Positions 46,109 through 53,432 are shown, numbered from the stretch's first letter. The stretch is DNA of 53,432 nucleotides from Clostridia bacterium (GCA_026001225.1 BNZQ01000008.1:1-53432), one strand, 5' to 3'. Notes: generated from the letters alone by a model not told the origin. Translations and numbers: made by a program.

Positions 46109-46453
46109 TTATTCCTTGGCGGTTTTCTTATTGTGGCAAGCGACGCACAGGCTTTGCAGGTTGTCCGCGTCATACCGCGCGCCGCCGTTCTTGATTGACA
46201 CGATATGGTCGGCTATCCTCGCCGCGCTCAGTCTGCCCTCGGCAAGGCACCTCCCGCACAGCGGCTGCCGTTTCAGTTGTCGTTTTGCCATCGCCCGCCA
46301 CCGGCTGCCGTTATAGAACGCTTGCAGCTCGGGGTCGCGGCGGAATTGATTGTACTCGGCGGCTTTCGCTCTGCGGTGCCGCTCGCAATAGTATTCCTCC
46401 GACAAGTTCGGACAGCCGGGGCTTCGGCACGGCTTTAACGGTTTGTTCGGCAT
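46109..46453 (-). CDS. Phage HNH endonuclease
   Basis: 114 residues from the ATG at 46453 (GGGAGGGT upstream). A zinc-type start (CRSPGCPNLSEEYYCERH) and linker lead to the HNH core: CGRCLAEGRL, ADHIVSIKNGG (the first His), DADNLQSLCVACHNKK (Asn and last His with the CxxC pairs). Phage genomes of Bacillota often carry such a gene directly before the small terminase, where it assists DNA packaging. This agrees with the terminase at 45239 on the same strand. Confidence 0.9.
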   Translation of the reverse strand: MPNKPLKPCRSPGCPNLSEEYYCERHRRAKAAEYNQFRRDPELQAFYNGSRWRAMAKRQLKRQPLCGRCLAEGRLSAARIADHIVSIKNGGARYDADNLQSLCVACHNKKTAKE

Positions 46454-46480
46454 ATACCCTCCCTGCGTAGTTGACGGCAA

Positions 46481-46565
46481 AAGAAAAAGGAGCCGTTACA
46501 GCTCCCGCATTCGGCGCATTATCTTGCGCCCGACCTAACCGGTTCAGTTTGACCTGAACGGCTCC
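46481..46565 (-). ncRNA. Candidate structured RNA or leader upstream of the phage HNH gene
   Basis: On the - strand GGAGCCGTT (46565-46557) pairs perfectly with AACGGCTCC (46497-46489), enclosing a GGCGCA/TGCGCC hairpin and a weaker CAG/CTG hairpin. A T-rich run (TTTTTCTTTT) follows, so the 3' strand can also act as terminator with the nearby GGAGC. A TATAAT lies upstream at 46619-46614, but no good -35 box was found at 17 nt. No known family was recognised. Confidence 0.5.
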
Positions 46566-46641
46566 CTAATCCGCCGCCGTGTTTGATTCGTGCTTATCGC
46601 ACCCATCACTTATATTATAACGGCAAAAGTGGCGTTTTTGG

Positions 46642-46668
46642 GTTTACACTTGTCAACCGAGTGTAAAC
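46642..46668. repeat. 9-bp perfect inverted repeat around a TTGACA
   Basis: GTTTACACT (46642-46650) and AGTGTAAAC (46660-46668) flank a 9-nt centre that reads TTGACA on the - strand. It could be a repressor operator over a -35 box, or a weak hairpin after the toxin-like gene. Confidence 0.6.
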
Positions 46669-46689
46669 TTTTGTAAGGACTTTTTGCTT

Positions 46690-47403
46690 TTAGCCCTTTC
46701 TGATACTGTTTTGTCGCCAAATAAGCATAGGATGCATCGCAATTCTTTCTGCCATCGCTTTATCCTCAAAAAGAAAATCAAGCCTGCAATCGCCCGTTTT
46801 GAACAAGCGGATAAACTCAATCTCGCTTTCCGTAAGCGTCAACACGCTTTTCAAATACTCCCGCACAACCGCTTGCGCATTTTTTACATCAAACGTATCG
46901 GTTTTGGAAATAACCGGCTTCAACTGCCGCTTTACTTTGTCATAGGTTACGGTGTCAATAATATCAAAATTGAGATTGTCCGCGTCCTGATTACCGCCAA
47001 CCGCGTTATAGAAAACAAAACATTTGCGAAAAAGATTTTCATCGGCTATCACGCCGCCGGTTATCATCGTATAAACGTCATATAAATCTCTCGGCGCGCA
47101 ACGGGAAAGAAGCGCGGTCGTTTTGCTCGCATATAGTTCAATCGGATTCAATGCCAAAACGCTGAACTCCCTGCCCGCAACCTTTGGGGTCAATGTACGG
47201 TATTCAAGCGGCAAAATATGACACCTGTCCAGGTAATTGATTTCCACCTTGATATTGTCGCGGTTTCCGCTCACCCCTCCGTAGCTCAACATAAACGAAT
47301 CCAATGCGTAATGAACACGCGCTTTCTCGGTGACCGTCCCCGTCCAAATCAGCCCCACCTTTTTCGCGTGGTGCTTGACCTCCGGCGGAAAAATCCGTAT
47401 CAC
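46690..47403 (-). pseudogene. 5'-truncated AbiEii/AbiGii-like nucleotidyltransferase toxin
   Basis: 237 residues from a GTG with no ribosome site; an in-frame TGA lies 7 codons upstream. The middle and end of the family are recognisable: IKVEINYLDRCHILP, LALNPIELYASKTTALLSRC, APRDLYDVYTMI. The N-terminal part with the GG-T-L and FSeDiD catalytic motifs is gone. No AbiEi-like antitoxin lies beside it. It is most likely a dead abortive-infection or toxin-antitoxin gene. Upstream DNA reads on the + strand as an unrelated protein tail (ITAPDDVVQQFKRYMDKT, stop near 47508). Confidence 0.75.
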
Positions 47404-47526
47404 CGCTCCCGACGACGTTGTTCAGCAATTCAAGAGATACATGGACAAGACGGTTGACGGTTTTAAAGAATACTATCGGGAGCGGATATTAACCGCAAGC
47501 GCGGAATAGGCCTTTACCGCCAATGT

Positions 47527-47681
47527 CCTTGACCGCCTTGTGGATTTGTATCGCCGCCTTGCTCGCCGTCGAGGGGCGAGCATAAAGCACCCGTCAGGAG
47601 GGCCGTTCGTGTTTATCCCTCGCCCGTTTCCTCAGGCGGCTTCGCGGCGGCGGCGACGTTTCGCGATCAAGGCGGTCAAGG
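47527..47681. repeat. 14-bp perfect inverted repeat pair upstream of the recombinase
   Basis: CCTTGACCGCCTTG (47527-47540) and its exact reverse complement CAAGGCGGTCAAGG (47668-47681) are 127 bp apart. The stretch 47404-47723 between the toxin remnant and the recombinase has otherwise only a short unassigned + frame that ends at 47688. Such a long perfect match over this distance is unlikely by chance. Confidence 0.8.
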
Positions 47682-47723
47682 CCGAGAAGTAACGCACCGC
47701 CGAAAAAGGAGATTCACGTCACT

Positions 47724-49664
47724 ATGAACAATGCAGTCATCTATCCCCGTTACAGCAGCGCGGGACAAAACGAACAGAGCATCGAAGGTCAAATCCGAAT
47801 ATGTAAAGAGTTTGCCGAAAGCAAGGGCTTACGGGTAATCAACGTTTACCCCGAAAAGGCGCGGACGGGGACGACCGATGACCGGCCCGCTTTCCAACAG
47901 ATGATCGAGGATGCCGCAAACGGGACTTTCCAATATATTATCGTGTATATGTTCGACCGTTTTGCCCGAAACCGCATGGACAGCATACTGTACAAAGCGC
48001 AGTTGGCTAAAAAGGGCGTCAAGGTACTTTCCGCTACCCAGCCGATCAGCAACGACGAGGGCGGCGAACTGTACGAGATGTTTGTCGAGTGGAATGACGA
48101 GCGGTATTCCAAACGGCTTAGTAAGCGCGTGCGCGAGGGCTTGAACACCGGCGTAGCGAACGGCACGTTTCTGGGCGGCTATCTCATTTACGGCTACAAG
48201 ACCGTACCCAGCGCGGTCATCGGCAAGAAAGGACAGCCTTTAAAAGAAGTCGTTATCGACGAGGAAAAAGCCGCCGTCGTGCGGTACGTATTCGAGAAGT
48301 ATGCGGACGGCGTATCCAAAGAGAACATTGCGAAAGCCCTCAACGCGCAGGGGCATAGATACAAAGGCAAGCCGTATTTAGGGCGTTACTTTGACAAGTG
48401 GCTTGTCAACGAGCGGTACACGGGTTCGTTCACGTTCGGCGGCAGGCTTTGCGACAAGACCTATCCCGCTATCATAGACCGCAAAACCTTTGATAAGGCG
48501 CAGGAACTTCTTGCCAAGAATAAATACTTCGCCAAGAGCAATACGCCCCGCATACGATTCTTTTTGACGGGTAAATTGTATTGCGGTCATTGCGGTACGA
48601 CCATGATAGCGGACGGCGGCGTAGGCAAGTTGGGAACGGCCTATCAATATTATGTTTGCAAGACGGCGCGGAAAAACAAGTGCGGAAAGAAGCGCGAGGA
48701 CAAGAACGAGTTGGAAAAAGCGATCACCAAAATGATCATCGAGTATTTGAGCGACAAGCGGCGCGTTCAGAAAATTGCCGACGATATGATCGCCCACCAC
48801 GAGCGCAGGACGGAAACAAGCATATTGCGAAGTTTGGAGGTCAGGATAGCGAACACCCAAAAGGAAATCGACGACACCACGACGGCGTATATTCAGGCCG
48901 TAGCCGCAAAGAACGATCTGTTTGTCGCGGCTATCGACAAGCGCATGAAAGAGTTAGCGGCGTTATCGGAGGACTTGAAAGAGCAGCATATCCGGCTTGA
49001 AATCGAGCGCGGCGTTATTCCGACGCACGACAAGTTTTTCGCTTTCGTCGGAGACCTGATAGGAACGACCGAGCAAGAACGGGCCGAGCGCGCCGAGGAC
49101 AAAGCCTTTCAACAACGTATCATAGACAGGCTTGTCAATTCCGTCTATCTTTACGACAACCGCACGGTCATTTATTTCAGTTTCGACAACGGCGAAAGCC
49201 CCTTTGTCAGTAAGGACGATACCGACCAAGCCATCAACCAAGCAATAGAGCAGATTATAGAAAAAGTACCCGATACCTCCGAGGGTTCGGATACTGTTCC
49301 GTTTGGCGGAGAAGGAGAGGCTCGAACTCTCGCACCGGTTTCCCGATCTACTCCCTTAGCAGGGGAGCCCCTTACCGCTTGGGTACTTCTCCACGCCAAA
49401 ATAATTTTGTCCGTAAAGCATACCATATTCGACGAGAGTTTGTCAATCTTTTTATACGGGTATATAGATCCGCGCCGCCAGTACGGTCATATCGTCGTGC
49501 GGCGCGTCCTTGTCTTTTTTCACACAGTATCCCAGTACCTCGTCCGCCAAGGTCTGCGGGTTCAGCGTCCGAATATTGTTGACCAAATTCAAATAATCGG
49601 TCTGCGCGCCGAATTCGTCGGTCACGCCGTCGCTCGTCAGCACCACCATGTCTCCGCCCGATAA
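47724..49664 (+). CDS. Large serine recombinase (integrase); frame runs through tRNA-Ser
   Basis: 646 residues as an open frame. Resolvase domain about 1-150 with nucleophile in YPRYSS (Ser11) and FDRFARNRMD; recombinase domain about 155-265 (YGYKTVPS, ALNAQGHRYKGKPY); zinc ribbon LYCGHCGTTM with CKTARKNKCG; long coiled coil about 360-440; usual end VNSVYLYDNRTVIYFSF. Beyond about residue 525 the frame is only the complement of tRNA-Ser (49304-49392) and of spoIIE, so those about 120 residues are not native. GAAAAAGGAG precedes the ATG. It would integrate and excise the mobile region. Confidence 0.9.
   Translation: MNNAVIYPRYSSAGQNEQSIEGQIRICKEFAESKGLRVINVYPEKARTGTTDDRPAFQQMIEDAANGTFQYIIVYMFDRFARNRMDSILYKAQLAKKGVKVLSATQPISNDEGGELYEMFVEWNDERYSKRLSKRVREGLNTGVANGTFLGGYLIYGYKTVPSAVIGKKGQPLKEVVIDEEKAAVVRYVFEKYADGVSKENIAKALNAQGHRYKGKPYLGRYFDKWLVNERYTGSFTFGGRLCDKTYPAIIDRKTFDKAQELLAKNKYFAKSNTPRIRFFLTGKLYCGHCGTTMIADGGVGKLGTAYQYYVCKTARKNKCGKKREDKNELEKAITKMIIEYLSDKRRVQKIADDMIAHHERRTETSILRSLEVRIANTQKEIDDTTTAYIQAVAAKNDLFVAAIDKRMKELAALSEDLKEQHIRLEIERGVIPTHDKFFAFVGDLIGTTEQERAERAEDKAFQQRIIDRLVNSVYLYDNRTVIYFSFDNGESPFVSKDDTDQAINQAIEQIIEKVPDTSEGSDTVPFGGEGEARTLAPVSRSTPLAGEPLTAWVLLHAKIILSVKHTIFDESLSIFLYGYIDPRRQYGHIVVRRVLVFFHTVSQYLVRQGLRVQRPNIVDQIQIIGLRAEFVGHAVARQHHHVSAR
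49304..49392 (-). tRNA. tRNA-Ser (anticodon GCU)
   Basis: Acceptor GGAGAAG (49392-49386) pairs with CTTCTCC (49314-49308), followed by discriminator G and encoded CCA. The anticodon loop is CTGCTAA with GGG-rich 5-bp stems, giving GCU for AGC/AGU codons. A long variable arm (GATCGGGAAACCGGT) marks a class II tRNA, and the T arm is GAGAG-TTCGAGC-CTCTC. It lies 59 nt after spoIIE on the same strand, and its 3' end abuts the recombinase gene of the mobile region. Confidence 0.97.
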
Positions 49665-51800
49665 TAGGCGGCGGGACACGCAGGGCTTCATCTCTTCCAA
49701 CACACCCAAAGGCAGCGATCCCGCGGGCAATACCTCGACGTCGTTTTTGTGCTTTAACGCCCCGACCGGCGCACCGATCTTGATAAAGTCCGCCGCGCCC
49801 GCCCGCAAATCCATGACGCAAATATCCAAAGCCGTGAAGTTTTCCTCGCACCCGAGCGACACGAGGCGGTTGACGTTGTTTAAAATCAATTCGCTGTCAA
49901 AGCCCGCCTTGTATAAATTCTCGGTCAAAGACACGGCCAACTCGGCCACGGCGCGCGCTTTCTCGCCGCTTCCCATGCCGTCGCACAATGCCATCATGAA
50001 CTTATCGTCCCCGATCTTGACGAAGCTGTGCGTATCGCCGCATACCCGACTCCCCGCTTTGACTGCGTTCGCGGAACCGAACACCACGTCGAAGCGCGGA
50101 GCGGCCCGCAAATTGACCGCGCTCCACCCCGCTCGCGGCGATTGCCCATAGCCGACGATCGACATTTTGCACCCGCAGACCTTGCCGACGGCGCGCTCGA
50201 TCTTGCCGCCGTCGAACGTGTCCGTCCGCACGATCAGCGCCGCCGCCGGAATTTCGCCTCCTTTTTCGGCGTAGATCACGCTCTCGCAAGCCACGACGTC
50301 CATATAGGTCAATTCTTCCATGACGCGTTTCTCGGCCGCGGGATCGAAAGACACCGCGCCGCCGCAGTCCTTGGCGATCGCCTCGACGATCCCCGCCGCG
50401 CCCGCCAGCTGCTGTCCGGCCGCGGCCCGCCCGCCGTCCGCTTGGGCCGCCGCGCCCGCATAGCGCACAAAGGTCTCGGCCCGTTCCTGCAACGCCGCGA
50501 TCAGCCCGGACATACGGCGGCACCGACTGACCAAAAAGGGCGGTAAATCCAGCACGGTCGTTCGGCCCTTGATCACGCCCGCCTCGATACAATCGGCAAA
50601 AGCTCTTTGCGTTTCTTCCTTCAAATTCCCGTGACAGGAAGTATAGTTGCCGCAATCCGAGCAGTACTTTTCGACGGCCTCGACGGCCAGCACGGCCTTG
50701 GCCTCTTGAACGGGCATGACGCCCGTCACAAGACCGGAAAAGACGCCGCTCATTTCGCCGAACACGCCCGCGATGCTCGCTAAGCGGCGGCTTAAATCTT
50801 GCCGGTGTTTATTGACGATCGCGCGCGCGGCGAACTTGTCGGTAAAACCGAACACCGCGCCGGCGGCGGCTTTCAGCGCGGATTTGGGCAAGGCCCAAAA
50901 AACGGCCGCGCCGACGGCGGCGGACAGCGGCGCGCCCCACCCGTAGACGCCGAACGCGCGGAAATACAGCCCAAACAATAAATCCCCGATCACGGCCGCC
51001 GCCGCGCCGCACGCGCGGGGCGCGCCCGCGAAGATCAGCGCGAGCAAGGCCATCAGCGCGAAGCTGCCCGCGTATGCCATATCGCCGGTTTGGATTCCCG
51101 CGCCCAGACCCATGATCAGCCCGACCCCCAACGCATATCCCCCTTCGGGACAGCAATAAACGCAAAACAAAATCAGGAACGCGGCGGCGGCGCGAACGGG
51201 TTCGGCCGAATACGCGCCGAAAGCGGTCATGCCCATGGACACGGCGAGCAGCAAGACCCCGCCGCACGCCAATTCGGACGCGTTCAGCTTGTATTTGAGG
51301 CCGCGCACGAGGATACTGTGCAGTACGGTGGCGCAAGCGTACAGAAAGATCAGCCCGAAAATGACGGTCAGAGCGGGGACGAGATAATTGTCGGTGCGCA
51401 GGACCGTGAGGACGACATAGCCGGCTTGTCCCAGTCCGGCGTAAATCAGCAAAAGCGGCAGGGTGACGCGTTTTTTAAAAAAGATATGCGCGCCCTGTGC
51501 GATCAGGGTGACACCCGCCGAAATACTCGCGGCGACCAACGCGCCGTCCCCGGGCGCGGCGGCGGAGCACAGAATATACAGCGCGGACAGCACGAGCATA
51601 TTCTGGCCGGCGAACAGAAGGGCGTAGAAGAAGCCGAACGCGAACGGCCGGATTCCCGGCGCGAGCTCGGCGCGTTCTAAAATTAAAAACAGCGCGGCGT
51701 ACAGCGTGTATTTCAGTATGTCGCGGTATGTAATTTTGATTTTGGCTTTTTTTGTGGTTAAAGCGCGCGCCGGAGCGGCGGCGGAGCGTATATTCGGCAT
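49452..51800 (-). CDS. spoIIE: Stage II sporulation protein E (serine phosphatase)
   Basis: 782 residues with the full SpoIIE plan: about ten transmembrane helices (residues 30-310), a central cysteine-containing region (KYCSDCGNYTSCHG), then a PP2C-type phosphatase domain (about 575-782) with MALCDGMGSG and LTSDGVTDEF metal aspartates. In sporulating bacteria it dephosphorylates SpoIIAA to release sigma-F in the forespore and sits at the polar septum. It is strong evidence that the organism forms endospores. The ribosome site before ATG 51800 is weak. Confidence 0.96.
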   Translation of the reverse strand: MPNIRSAAAPARALTTKKAKIKITYRDILKYTLYAALFLILERAELAPGIRPFAFGFFYALLFAGQNMLVLSALYILCSAAAPGDGALVAASISAGVTLIAQGAHIFFKKRVTLPLLLIYAGLGQAGYVVLTVLRTDNYLVPALTVIFGLIFLYACATVLHSILVRGLKYKLNASELACGGVLLLAVSMGMTAFGAYSAEPVRAAAAFLILFCVYCCPEGGYALGVGLIMGLGAGIQTGDMAYAGSFALMALLALIFAGAPRACGAAAAVIGDLLFGLYFRAFGVYGWGAPLSAAVGAAVFWALPKSALKAAAGAVFGFTDKFAARAIVNKHRQDLSRRLASIAGVFGEMSGVFSGLVTGVMPVQEAKAVLAVEAVEKYCSDCGNYTSCHGNLKEETQRAFADCIEAGVIKGRTTVLDLPPFLVSRCRRMSGLIAALQERAETFVRYAGAAAQADGGRAAAGQQLAGAAGIVEAIAKDCGGAVSFDPAAEKRVMEELTYMDVVACESVIYAEKGGEIPAAALIVRTDTFDGGKIERAVGKVCGCKMSIVGYGQSPRAGWSAVNLRAAPRFDVVFGSANAVKAGSRVCGDTHSFVKIGDDKFMMALCDGMGSGEKARAVAELAVSLTENLYKAGFDSELILNNVNRLVSLGCEENFTALDICVMDLRAGAADFIKIGAPVGALKHKNDVEVLPAGSLPLGVLEEMKPCVSRRLLSGGDMVVLTSDGVTDEFGAQTDYLNLVNNIRTLNPQTLADEVLGYCVKKDKDAPHDDMTVLAARIYIPV

Positions 51801-51847
51801 AGGTAACGGCTATTGTACCGCACCCTTCATGCGTAAAGGTTTCTTTT

Positions 51848-51855
51848 TTGTCGAT
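51848..51855. promoter_or_regulatory. Candidate Spo0A box upstream of spoIIE
   Basis: TTGTCGAT on the + strand (ATCGACAA towards spoIIE) is one base from the Spo0A box TTGTCGAA and lies 48 bp before the spoIIE start. A TACAAT -10-like box lies near 51815 on the - strand. spoIIE is a direct Spo0A target in Bacillus, so the position fits. The rest of the 293-bp gap 51801-52093 has a TATAAT on the + strand near 51865 but no gene. Confidence 0.35.
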
Positions 51856-52093
51856 TCGGGAATATAATATAAAGAAGCTCTCGCGGGAAAAACTTTCCGT
51901 AACTTATGAACATTTTCCCCGCCTGCGGATAGGTGGCCGCGAAGCGGAGGGGGTGGCTGTTTTTTCCTACATATCGCATGAATCTTTCGGGCGGCCATCG
52001 GAACGCGTCGTGCACACTCGCATAATCTCAACCTTAATTTTCAGTTTTCAGTTCAAACCCCGCCCTTTACATAAAATAAAAGGACGGTAATTT

Positions 52094-52447
52094 ATGTTTC
52101 CCTTTTTTAACGGCTTCGGCGGCGGGTGCGGATACGGATGTTGCGGCGGCGGCTTTGGCGGGTGGGGCTTCGGCGGGCCGTGCGGTAAATGCGGCCACTG
52201 CTGTTATTGCAACCGCAACGCTCTGATGCTGCAAGCGGCTTGGCTCGCGGCCTCGTGCTGTCAATGCGGTCGCGGCGCGGTCGGCGGCGGCTTCAACGAT
52301 TTCAATAAAAATTTCGACCTCGGTCAAGGTGCGGGTTTCGGCGGCGGTTTCGGCAAGCTTCTTCACAACGGCCGCGGCGGCGAACGCAAAAAGGAAACGC
52401 CGCCCGAGGATTTACGCGGGCGGCGCGACAATTATCCTTATAGATAA
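52094..52447 (+). CDS. Small Gly/Cys-rich protein, possible spore-coat-type protein
   Basis: 117 residues with a supported start (AAAAGGAC upstream of ATG 52094). Residues 1-50 are extreme in Gly, Cys and aromatics (GGGCGYGCCGGGFGGWGFGG, CGKCGHCCYC), the middle LMLQAAWLAASCCQCG is hydrophobic, then GGGFNDF-type repeats and a charged tail. I know no enzyme family like this. Low-complexity Gly/Cys proteins are common in spore coats or exosporium, and spoIIE is the next gene, but the two genes are divergent, so the link is inference. Base composition matches neighbours. Confidence 0.65.
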   Translation: MFPFFNGFGGGCGYGCCGGGFGGWGFGGPCGKCGHCCYCNRNALMLQAAWLAASCCQCGRGAVGGGFNDFNKNFDLGQGAGFGGGFGKLLHNGRGGERKKETPPEDLRGRRDNYPYR

Positions 52448-52501
52448 AAAAGTCTTTTTCATAGACTTGTTGCGAAATGAAACGCAGAATTTCGCAACAA
52501 G
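52446..52501. terminator. Overlapping hairpins; terminator of the rpsF-ssb-rpsR operon
   Basis: On the - strand, a 13-bp perfect stem CTTGTTGCGAAAT / ATTTCGCAACAAG (52501-52466) is followed by an AGTCT/AGACT hairpin (52467-52451) and TTTTT. The two hairpins share 2 nt. The large stem can also stop the convergent small-protein transcript. Confidence 0.85.
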
Positions 52502-52513
52502 TATAGTGCAAGC

Positions 52514-52798
52514 CTAATCGTTGACGAACGGCAGCAACGCGATCAAGCGGGCGCGCTTGATACTCGTCGCCAGCTCGCGTTGATGCTTGGCACAGGTGCC
52601 GGACGCGCGGCGCGGAACGATCTTGCCCGCTTCGGTGATATACTTTTTTAAGCGGGGAACGTCCTTATAGTCAATGCTCTCAACCTTCTCGACGCAAAAG
52701 GTACAGACCTTTTTCTTGATGGGCCGTTTCGGTCTCTTGGCGTTTTTATCGTCGCCGCCGCCTGCGGCGTTAAAATAGGGTTTCTTGTATTCTGCCAT
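52514..52798 (-). CDS. rpsR: 30S ribosomal protein S18
   Basis: 94 residues. After a basic, variable N terminus comes the S18 core: [55 protein letters not shown]. The CxxC and later Cys are of the zinc-binding (C+) type. It binds with S6 on the platform of the small subunit. AAGGAAG precedes the ATG, and the gene follows ssb in the usual order. A strong terminator comes after it. Confidence 0.98.
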   Translation of the reverse strand: MAEYKKPYFNAAGGGDDKNAKRPKRPIKKKVCTFCVEKVESIDYKDVPRLKKYITEAGKIVPRRASGTCAKHQRELATSIKRARLIALLPFVND

Positions 52799-52867
52799 AA
52801 TATTTTACTTCCTTTTTATTTTTTTGAGCTCGCCGCGCGTCGGTATAACCGCCGCGCGCAATGACAT

Positions 52868-53284
52868 TTAGAACGGTAGGTTCTCGTCCTCCAACGGCGT
52901 CAATTCGGCCGTTTTTTTCTTGACCGGCGCGAGAGCGGGTTCGGTATAGTCGCCACCCGCGCCGCCTTCCCCGGCGGGACTCAAAAATTCCACGTCATCC
53001 GCGATGATGTCGGTGACGCTCTTTTTGACGCCCTCCTGCTCGTATGTACGGATTTCGACGCGGCCGGTGATCGCCGCTTTGCGGCCCTTGCGCAGGAATT
53101 TATTGCAGGTTTCGGCCAGCTTGTTCCACGTGACAATGTTGAAAAAGTCCACGTCGCGTTCGCCCGCCTGATTGGAAAAGCGGCGGTTGACGGCGAGACC
53201 GAATTTGCACACGGTGCTGCCGCCCTGCGTCGTCGAAAGCTCGGGGTCGCGCGTCAGGTTACCGATTAGGATTACTTTATTCAT
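52868..53284 (-). CDS. ssb: Single-stranded DNA-binding protein
   Basis: 138 residues from ATG 53284 with GGAGAAG upstream. The OB fold is clear: MNKVILIGNLTRDPELSTTQ, FGLAVNRRF, VDFFNIVTWNKLAETC, FLRKGRKAAITGRVEIRTYE. The short disordered linker ends in the acidic protein-interaction tip DENLPF, typical of Bacillota SSB. It coats single-stranded DNA during replication and repair. Its start overlaps the end of rpsF by 8 nt, and rpsR follows in the operon. Confidence 0.97.
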   Translation of the reverse strand: MNKVILIGNLTRDPELSTTQGGSTVCKFGLAVNRRFSNQAGERDVDFFNIVTWNKLAETCNKFLRKGRKAAITGRVEIRTYEQEGVKKSVTDIIADDVEFLSPAGEGGAGGDYTEPALAPVKKKTAELTPLEDENLPF

Positions 53285-53432
53285 TTTTATCTTCTCCTTG
53301 ATCGACCAACGGTTGCTCCGCCGGTTCCGTTTCAATCTTCGCCGCCGCTTCCGCCAACGGTTGCTCCGCCGGTTCCGTTTCAATCTTCGCCGCCGCTTCC
53401 GCCAACGGTTGCTCCGCCGGTTCCGTTTCAAT
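53277..53432 (-). CDS. rpsF: C-terminal part of 30S ribosomal protein S6, with repeated acidic tail (5' end outside window)
   Basis: Only the last 51 residues are inside the window. They read as three copies of a 16-residue unit built from IETEPAEQPL and AEAAAK, then VDQGEDKNE and a TAA at 53279-53277. Identity as rpsF is inferred from the universal rpsF-ssb-rpsR order and the overlap with ssb, because the S6 core is not visible. S6 tails in Bacillota are often extended and low-complexity; a clean tandem repeat of this kind is unusual. Confidence 0.75.
   Translation of the reverse strand: METEPAEQPLAEAAAKIETEPAEQPLAEAAAKIETEPAEQPLVDQGEDKNE
53306..53432 (-). repeat. 48-bp tandem repeat in the rpsF tail
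   Basis: The unit containing CAACGGTTGCTCCGCCGG recurs at 53308, 53356 and 53404, a period of 48 bp, in frame and identical over the visible copies. The array runs off the window edge, so the total copy number is unknown. Confidence 0.95.

Noticed and set aside
49308..49400. Genuine C-terminal extension of the recombinase
   Set aside because: The residues come from the complement of a complete tRNA-Ser gene, a well-known source of false peptides.
53306..53432. CRISPR-like regular repeat array
   Set aside because: The 48-bp units are contiguous, in frame with a protein end overlapping ssb, and have no variable spacers.

Overview
The window looks like a chromosome segment of an uncultured, GC-moderate, endospore-forming member of the Clostridia, perhaps a gut or rumen Christensenellales-like lineage. 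The evidence is a full-length SpoIIE, the rpsF-ssb-rpsR operon in classical order, strong AGGAGG-type ribosome sites, Gram-positive lipoproteins, carbohydrate ABC transporters without their own ATPase, and clustered GH78 rhamnosidases. The taxon is inferred from gene content only.

Positions 1-12033 (+ strand) form one operon, cut at the left edge, that reads as a cytosine/pyrimidine catabolic route. It encodes a NitT/TauT-type ABC importer with an NMT1/THI5-like binding lipoprotein, cytosine deaminase (CodA), an M20 amidohydrolase, dihydropyrimidinase, a PreA-like dihydropyrimidine dehydrogenase, a class III aminotransferase and an iron-type alcohol dehydrogenase. The parts fit cytosine -> uracil -> dihydrouracil -> N-carbamoyl-beta-alanine -> beta-alanine -> malonate semialdehyde -> 3-hydroxypropionate. 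The PreA protein carries the N-terminal Fe-S cysteines of PreT but has no FAD or NAD(P)H domain.

Positions 12034-14040 hold a structured leader, a CorA-type transporter, an O6-methylguanine methyltransferase and a bidirectional terminator.

Positions 14069-37208 (- strand) form a glycan-utilisation locus of about 23 kb: a GDSL esterase lipoprotein, two cytoplasmic GH78 rhamnosidases, a giant CBM_X2-like surface protein, a sugar-binding lipoprotein, two permeases (one fused to an extracytoplasmic beta-propeller), a membrane-anchored DUF5722-like glycosidase, an esterase and a repeat-rich surface protein. A divergent AraC regulator (37431-38225) probably controls it. Both divergent promoters lie so close to their start codons that the mRNAs appear leaderless.

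Positions 38227-42776 hold remnants of a recombinase and a PfkB kinase, a SASA-domain esterase and an Ig-like lipoprotein. Positions 42873-49303 are a decayed mobile region: a truncated beta-helix protein, scraps of BspA, ParB-like and resolvase genes, phage small terminase and HNH genes, a candidate structured RNA, a truncated AbiEii-like toxin and an intact serine recombinase. The recombinase reading frame runs straight through a tRNA-Ser(GCU) gene, which marks the likely integration site.

Positions 49304-53432 are core chromosome: tRNA-Ser, spoIIE, a Gly/Cys-rich small protein, rpsR, ssb and the 3' end of rpsF, whose product carries a tandemly repeated 16-residue tail.
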